Positions 6,339 through 9,473 of a stretch of DNA of 9,473 nucleotides are shown here, piece by piece. The position numbers and the translations under genes are program-made. Each line of letters starts with the position of its first letter. Position 1 is the stretch's first letter. Origin of the DNA: Bacteroidota bacterium (GTDB taxonomy: Bacteria > Bacteroidota > Bacteroidia > 2-12-FULL-35-15); contig JAIOQD010000396.1 of the NCBI GenBank assembly GCA_021413595.1, forward strand, positions 1-9,473, read 5' to 3'. The notes under the pieces are model-generated. The model did not search any database. It saw only the letters and a list, made by a program, of their open reading frames with translations, and was not told where the DNA came from.

Positions 6339-8120
6339 TTATGAGAGTAATTTATTATTACTCCATTTATTAAAATTATTTGATTGGTTTTCGTTTACTG
6401 ATGACATTTTTTTGATACCAGCTATTTTGTAATAGCTATTGGGTCGAGGAATTATTTCCCTTTGATTGATGATTCCATTGCTGGCAATAATCAACGATAA
6501 TGGTTTATTTCCAAAATAATTGCACCATTCTGAAAAATTAGTTCCCGATGAATCGGTTTTTATTTGAATACCATTTATGGCAATAATCTCATCGTTTATA
6601 GAAACACCTGAAATGTCTGCAACTGAATTTGGATAAACAGCAGTTATTTTACAAGCACCATTTACTTCCGCCACTCTAATTCCAATGCTATGTTCATGAA
6701 ATTTTGTTGAGGGACCAAGGATTAAATCACAACCGATGAATTCCATTGCTTCACGCAACATAGGCTCATAATCAGAAGCAGCATTAATATAATTATCATA
6801 AATTACATCATAGGAACTATTTGCAAAATGCTCCACTATTCCTTTGTAATCTAATCCAGTATAACCTTTACCTTTTAGGCCAAATTCCCTATATAAATAA
6901 CGCATCACATCATCTAATGACCTTTCATTGTTTGAATTTTTACGGATGAAAATATCCGTAACAAAAGCTAATAAACAGCCTTCATCATAAATAGATGTTT
7001 TACGATTAGGAACCCCGGGAGAATAGCCATCCAGCCAGGTATCGAACGAGGCATCTGCAACAGAAAGATTAAACCGACCAAAATTATCAATATGTTTTTG
7101 CAAGCGTTCAGCAAAGGTTTGAAAGTATTGCTGTTCATTAAATACACCCGAACGTAATAAAATATAATCGCCATAATAGGTAGTAATACCCTCACAAACA
7201 TATCCCAGTTTTGAATAATTTTCTTTCGAATAATCATAAGGATGCATTTCAACAGGACGAATAGTTTTAATATTCCAGGCATGAAACAATTCATGGGAAC
7301 TTACACCTAATAAATCTTCATACAAATCACCCTTCATTAAATTACAACCAGGTCCGAGAGCAATAACAGTAGAGGTTGTATGCTCCACGCCATGATAGGT
7401 TCTGAAAGGAAGTATCTGAAATAAAAAATGATATTTTTTGCTTGGAAAATCATTCATAATAAGCAGCTGCTCATTTATAAACTTCATAAAATCACTTATA
7501 AGCTTCGCCCAGTCTGGTTTACACTCCCCTTGAAACCAAAAATTAAATTCTATACCAAAACAAATAAATATATTATGCTGAAGGGTATTACTTGCAATAA
7601 AAGGCGAATCGGCAAGTTCATGAAAGTCCTTAAAAATAAAAACATTTTCTCCTGTTTTATTTTCATCTTTTTCATTTGGCAGAAAAACAGATTGTGTCTG
7701 TCCGCAAGCAACCTTATAGTCAATTGGTAATTGTAAAATTAATTCACAGCCCTCATCCATCCTGTTTGGTATGTAAACACAGCAATTCACAGGATTCATA
7801 TATAATTGTGAGCTATCTAAAAAAGTAGAACCTGCATTGAGTTCGGCTGCGTAATAATTATATCTGATATGGATTGATGAAACACCGGTTGTTTGTACTT
7901 TCCAACTGTCCTTTGTAATTTTTTCGCTTTTCAAAGTATTTCCATCTTTATCAAAAGCCGCCCATTTCTGTATGTTTTTTGCAAAATTCCCTAACTCATA
8001 ACGCCCCGGTCGCCATGCAGGTAATTGAATCAATAATTCATCTTGACTTATTGATTCAGCAATGAATTCAATATCGATATAATGATTATTAGATTTGGAA
8101 TAGGAAATAATGTATTTCAT
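6339..8120 (-). CDS. M61 family metallopeptidase (glycyl aminopeptidase type) with C-terminal PDZ domain
   Basis: A 593-residue zinc peptidase. The N-terminal beta domain (about 1-190) opens with the family motif LPAWRPGRYELGNFAKNIQ (33-51). The catalytic domain contains HGVEHTTS (243-250), equivalent to the usual GGxEH element, the zinc motif HELFH (276-280; H276, E277, H280) and the third ligand in CEGITTYYGD (E310). The C-terminal part (about 475-560) reads as a PDZ domain: GIRVAEVNG, then ITAVYPNSVADISGVSINDE, then IIAINGIQI. The length is normal for the family. Known members cleave N-terminal Gly or Ala from peptides. I see no signal peptide or lipobox, so a cytoplasmic location is likely. 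The last 25 residues are Asn/Ser/Lys-rich and probably disordered. It is the first gene of a leftward unit with the small membrane gene 22 bp downstream. No consensus promoter was found on the minus strand. Confidence 0.92.
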   Translation of the reverse strand: MKYIISYSKSNNHYIDIEFIAESISQDELLIQLPAWRPGRYELGNFAKNIQKWAAFDKDGNTLKSEKITKDSWKVQTTGVSSIHIRYNYYAAELNAGSTFLDSSQLYMNPVNCCVYIPNRMDEGCELILQLPIDYKVACGQTQSVFLPNEKDENKTGENVFIFKDFHELADSPFIASNTLQHNIFICFGIEFNFWFQGECKPDWAKLISDFMKFINEQLLIMNDFPSKKYHFLFQILPFRTYHGVEHTTSTVIALGPGCNLMKGDLYEDLLGVSSHELFHAWNIKTIRPVEMHPYDYSKENYSKLGYVCEGITTYYGDYILLRSGVFNEQQYFQTFAERLQKHIDNFGRFNLSVADASFDTWLDGYSPGVPNRKTSIYDEGCLLAFVTDIFIRKNSNNERSLDDVMRYLYREFGLKGKGYTGLDYKGIVEHFANSSYDVIYDNYINAASDYEPMLREAMEFIGCDLILGPSTKFHEHSIGIRVAEVNGACKITAVYPNSVADISGVSINDEIIAINGIQIKTDSSGTNFSEWCNYFGNKPLSLIIASNGIINQREIIPRPNSYYKIAGIKKMSSVNENQSNNFNKWSNNKLLS

Positions 8121-8285
8121 AAAAAGATGTTAAATGAATGATTGCGAATTTAAGAAGATTTTATTTTATAGAGATTTACATAGCTTATTAAAATATGAAT
8201 TGAGAATAAGATATTTTCTATACCGTTTATTCAGCATTAAATTTTGTTTATTTTCATTTACTATTTTATTTCTTAAAAAAAATGG
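8121..8285. other. AT-rich spacer between divergent M61 and cys transcription units
   Basis: This stretch separates the leftward M61 gene from the rightward cys promoter and must contain the promoter of the M61 unit. The only hint is TAAATTCG on the minus strand (complement of 8145-8152), one mismatch from TAnnTTTG and without a matching -33 element. No ORF, repeat or hairpin of note was seen. Together with the leader to 8503, the gap between large genes is 383 bp. Confidence 0.5.
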
Positions 8286-8315
8286 TTGCCGTTTCATTTT
8301 TTTATATTAGTTTTG
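8286..8315 (+). promoter_or_regulatory. Bacteroidota-type promoter of the cys leader and operon
   Basis: TTG at 8286-8288, a spacer of exactly 19 bases, then TAGTTTTG at 8308-8315, which fits the TTG-N19-TAnnTTTG consensus of the Bacteroidota primary sigma factor. Transcription should start about 5-7 bases after the box, near 8320-8322, just before the leader-peptide ATG at 8324. It is the strongest promoter match in the window. Confidence 0.78.
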
Positions 8316-8323
8316 CCTTACAA

Positions 8324-8416
8324 ATGGAAACAACTAAAATAGTAATATCTCTCCTAAATGTGTGTTGTTGTGCTTCACTTGCTTCAAAAGCAAAGAGGTG
8401 CTGTCGTTTCGTATAA
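8324..8416 (+). CDS. Cys-rich leader peptide of the cys operon (30 aa)
   Basis: ATG 8324-8326 to TAA 8414-8416, 30 codons. It contains five cysteines in two clusters: TGT-TGT-TGT at 8363-8371 (residues 14-16) and TGC-TGT at 8399-8404 (residues 26-27), in the context VCCCASLASKAKRCC. Cys is about 17% of the peptide, while the adjacent 274-residue CysE has none. The ATG lies within about four bases of the predicted transcription start, so the RNA would be nearly leaderless, as many attenuator peptides are in other phyla. The stop is 30 bases before the terminator hairpin. The peptide probably has no function beyond being translated. A chance ORF is unlikely, because a consecutive Cys run sits between a consensus promoter and a terminator just upstream of cysteine biosynthesis genes. 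Confidence 0.8.
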   Translation: METTKIVISLLNVCCCASLASKAKRCCRFV

Positions 8417-8445
8417 TTTCAACAAAAAATAATACAAAACCATAT

Positions 8446-8481
8446 AAAAAGCCCCTCGATTAATAACGAGGGTTTTTTTTT
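8446..8481 (+). terminator. Intrinsic terminator (attenuator) upstream of cysE
   Basis: CCCTCG (8453-8458) pairs with CGAGGG (8467-8472) around an eight-base AT loop and is followed by nine Ts (8473-8481). An A-run at 8446-8450 extends the stem with the T-run. It lies downstream of the cys promoter and 22 bases before the cysE ATG. The M61 gene reads away from here and no other rightward gene ends here, so it can only act on the cys leader transcript. Confidence 0.9.
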
Positions 8482-8503
8482 ATCTAAAAAATTTTCAAAT
8501 ACA

Positions 8504-9328
8504 ATGAACAAATTAATTAACCATATTCTTGAAAGAAATCAGAAATCGAGAACAGCATTCCCAAACAAGAAACAGGCTGTGAAATTTATTGAACAACTTT
8601 TTGACACGATGTATATAAATACAGATAACAAATATGATTCAATTGCAGCTTTTGAAACTGAATTCAGCAAATTAGGAAAATTATTTAATTCGCTGATTGG
8701 TAATATTAAATTTAATGAAGAAGATACACACAATTGGAAAGTATTTTCAGATGATTTATTTAAATTATACCAAACAGGAATGAAAGATGCAGAAGCAATT
8801 TTTCTTACTGACCCTGCCGCTAATTCTTTAGAAGAAGTAACTCACACATATCCTGGATTTTATGCAATTGCCATTCATCGAATTTCACACTACCTGTGGC
8901 AAAAAAATGTAAAGGAGCTGGCTCGTTTATTTTCAGAAAACACTCACAGTAAAACGGGTATAGACATACATCCTGGCGCAGAAATAGGGGAAGGTTTTGC
9001 TATCGACCATGGTACAGGAATCGTTATAGGTGAAACAACTATAATTGGTCGGAACGTCAAAATATACCAAGGAGTTACTTTGGGTTCCTTCAGCGTTTCA
9101 AAAGAAAGTATTAAAAGTAAAAGGCATCCAACAATAGAGGATGATGTAGTAATATACTCCAATGCCACCATTTTAGGTGGAGGTACACAAGTTGGAAGAG
9201 GAAGTATTATTGGAGGAAATGTTTGGTTGACTTATTCGGTTCCTAAGAATTCTGTTGTTTTTCACCAGATGGAAATAAAAGTAAAAGATAATAACCCATT
9301 TCCGGAACCCATAAATTTTGTAATCTAA
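8504..9328 (+). CDS. cysE: Serine O-acetyltransferase
   Basis: Transfers acetyl from acetyl-CoA to L-serine, giving O-acetylserine, the first step of cysteine synthesis; cytoplasmic. The 274-residue protein has a helical N-terminal domain (about 1-145) with [12 protein letters not shown] and [17 protein letters not shown] (117-133). A left-handed beta-helix of hexapeptide repeats follows (about 150-255). Active-site residues align with CysE: D154 in GIDIHPGA, H169 in [12 protein letters not shown] and H208 in KRHPTI. The [15 protein letters not shown] loop is of the EpsC-like Bacteroidota type. The C-terminus ends in NFVI; a terminal Ile is what serine acetyltransferases insert into the CysK active site to form the cysteine synthase complex, and cysK follows after 25 bp. 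The protein has no Cys residue at all. Expression is probably controlled by the upstream attenuator. The ATG has the context CAAATACAATG. Confidence 0.95.
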   Translation: MNKLINHILERNQKSRTAFPNKKQAVKFIEQLFDTMYINTDNKYDSIAAFETEFSKLGKLFNSLIGNIKFNEEDTHNWKVFSDDLFKLYQTGMKDAEAIFLTDPAANSLEEVTHTYPGFYAIAIHRISHYLWQKNVKELARLFSENTHSKTGIDIHPGAEIGEGFAIDHGTGIVIGETTIIGRNVKIYQGVTLGSFSVSKESIKSKRHPTIEDDVVIYSNATILGGGTQVGRGSIIGGNVWLTYSVPKNSVVFHQMEIKVKDNNPFPEPINFVI

Positions 9329-9353
9329 AATAAATTTAAAAACTAAATACAAT

Positions 9354-9473
9354 ATGAAATTCACAAACATTCTACAAACAATAGGTAACACGCCACATGT
9401 TAGATTAAACAAACTTTTTGGCAATAATCATGAAATTTACATCAAACTGGAAAAGCAAAACCCAGGTTCAAGT
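9354..9473 (+). CDS. cysK: Cysteine synthase (O-acetylserine sulfhydrylase), N-terminal 40 residues, truncated by window end
   Basis: The frame is open from ATG 9354 to the last base. The 40 residues carry the fold-type II PLP enzyme signature of cysteine synthases: [16 protein letters not shown] and [13 protein letters not shown], the latter running up to the usual K-D-R element whose Lys binds PLP; that Lys lies just past the window. The enzyme joins O-acetylserine and sulfide to make cysteine. It starts 25 bp after cysE on the same strand with no terminator between, so they form an operon. The His in GNTPHVRL, where many have Leu, is also common in Bacteroidota relatives as I recall. CysM is the alternative name; the sequence here cannot separate them firmly. 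Confidence 0.85.
   Translation, partial: MKFTNILQTIGNTPHVRLNKLFGNNHEIYIKLEKQNPGSS

Larger units (their letters stand above)
8320..8503 (+). promoter_or_regulatory. Putative cysteine-responsive transcription attenuator of cysE-cysK
   Basis: The leader RNA has the parts of ribosome-mediated attenuation in order. First is a translated ORF with five Cys codons. Next is a small hairpin within it, TTGCTT/AAGCAA with a 3-base loop (8379-8393), a possible pause site. Then comes the strand GAGGTGCT (8395-8402), which can pair with AGCCCCTC (8450-8457) at 7 of 8 positions, and last the terminator at 8446-8481. The antiterminator pairing would use five of the six core bases of the terminator's 5' arm. 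Predicted logic: with ample Cys-tRNA the ribosome runs to the stop at 8414-8416, masks 8395-8402 and the terminator forms. When Cys-tRNA is short it stalls at 8363-8371, leaves 8395-8402 free and transcription continues into cysE. The layout is seen; the behaviour is inferred by analogy with trp/his attenuators. Confidence 0.75.

Noticed and set aside
7428..7730. Plus-strand frame of 100 codons opposite the M61 peptidase
   Set aside because: It is antisense to a clear family domain, with no motif or promoter.
8320..8503. Metabolite riboswitch (SAM type) or T-box in the cys leader
   Set aside because: No long conserved multi-stem fold or T-box word is apparent, and the space is filled by the Cys-rich ORF and a simple terminator, which attenuation explains better.
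9173..9424. Minus-strand frame of 83 codons spanning the cysE end and cysK start
   Set aside because: It crosses two real genes and their spacer on the opposite strand, with no support.

Overview
The window looks like a chromosome segment from a member of the Bacteroidota. It is AT-rich, intergenic regions lack obvious Shine-Dalgarno sequences, and the best promoter matches the Bacteroidota consensus TTG-N19-TAnnTTTG. The protein families also fit: a copper type II monooxygenase-like domain after a probable cytochrome c part, an M61 peptidase with PDZ, an AlkC-type glycosylase with a C-terminal Ig-like domain, and EpsC-like serine acetyltransferase. No phage, insertion-sequence transposase, CRISPR array, tRNA or rRNA was seen.

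Layout. Bases 2-1039 are the 3' end of a copper monooxygenase-like gene (+). Bases 1040-1513 are non-coding, with a 15-bp palindrome (1137-1151) and a 104-bp element bounded by perfect 24-bp inverted repeats (1388-1491). Then come a membrane-anchored metallophosphoesterase (1514-2767, +), a patch of dispersed-repeat remnants (2812-2935), an AlkC-like DNA glycosylase (3006-4094, +) and a flippase-like UPF0104/LPG-synthase-type membrane protein (4194-5207, +). A strong two-way terminator (5237-5273) separates this rightward block from a leftward block of three genes: an M61 peptidase (6339-8120), then two small membrane proteins (5876-6316 and 5276-5734). To the right, reading rightward, is a cysteine biosynthesis operon: cysE (8504-9328) and the start of cysK (9354 to the window end).

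The most interesting part is the 220-base leader in front of cysE. A consensus promoter (8286-8315) is followed within a few bases by a 30-codon ORF (8324-8416), too short for usual gene calling, with five cysteine codons in two clusters (CCC and CC). After it comes a clear intrinsic terminator with a nine-T run (8446-8481), 22 bases before the cysE start. A stretch overlapping the second Cys cluster (8395-8402) can pair with the 5' arm of the terminator. This is the layout of a ribosome-mediated transcription attenuator that senses charged tRNA-Cys. I infer that cysteine shortage stalls ribosomes at the CCC codons, frees the antiterminator strand and lets transcription enter cysE-cysK. CysE itself contains no cysteine, which fits a protein that must be made during cysteine starvation, and it ends in isoleucine, the residue other serine acetyltransferases insert into the CysK active site.

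The other genes show no obvious shared pathway with the cys operon.
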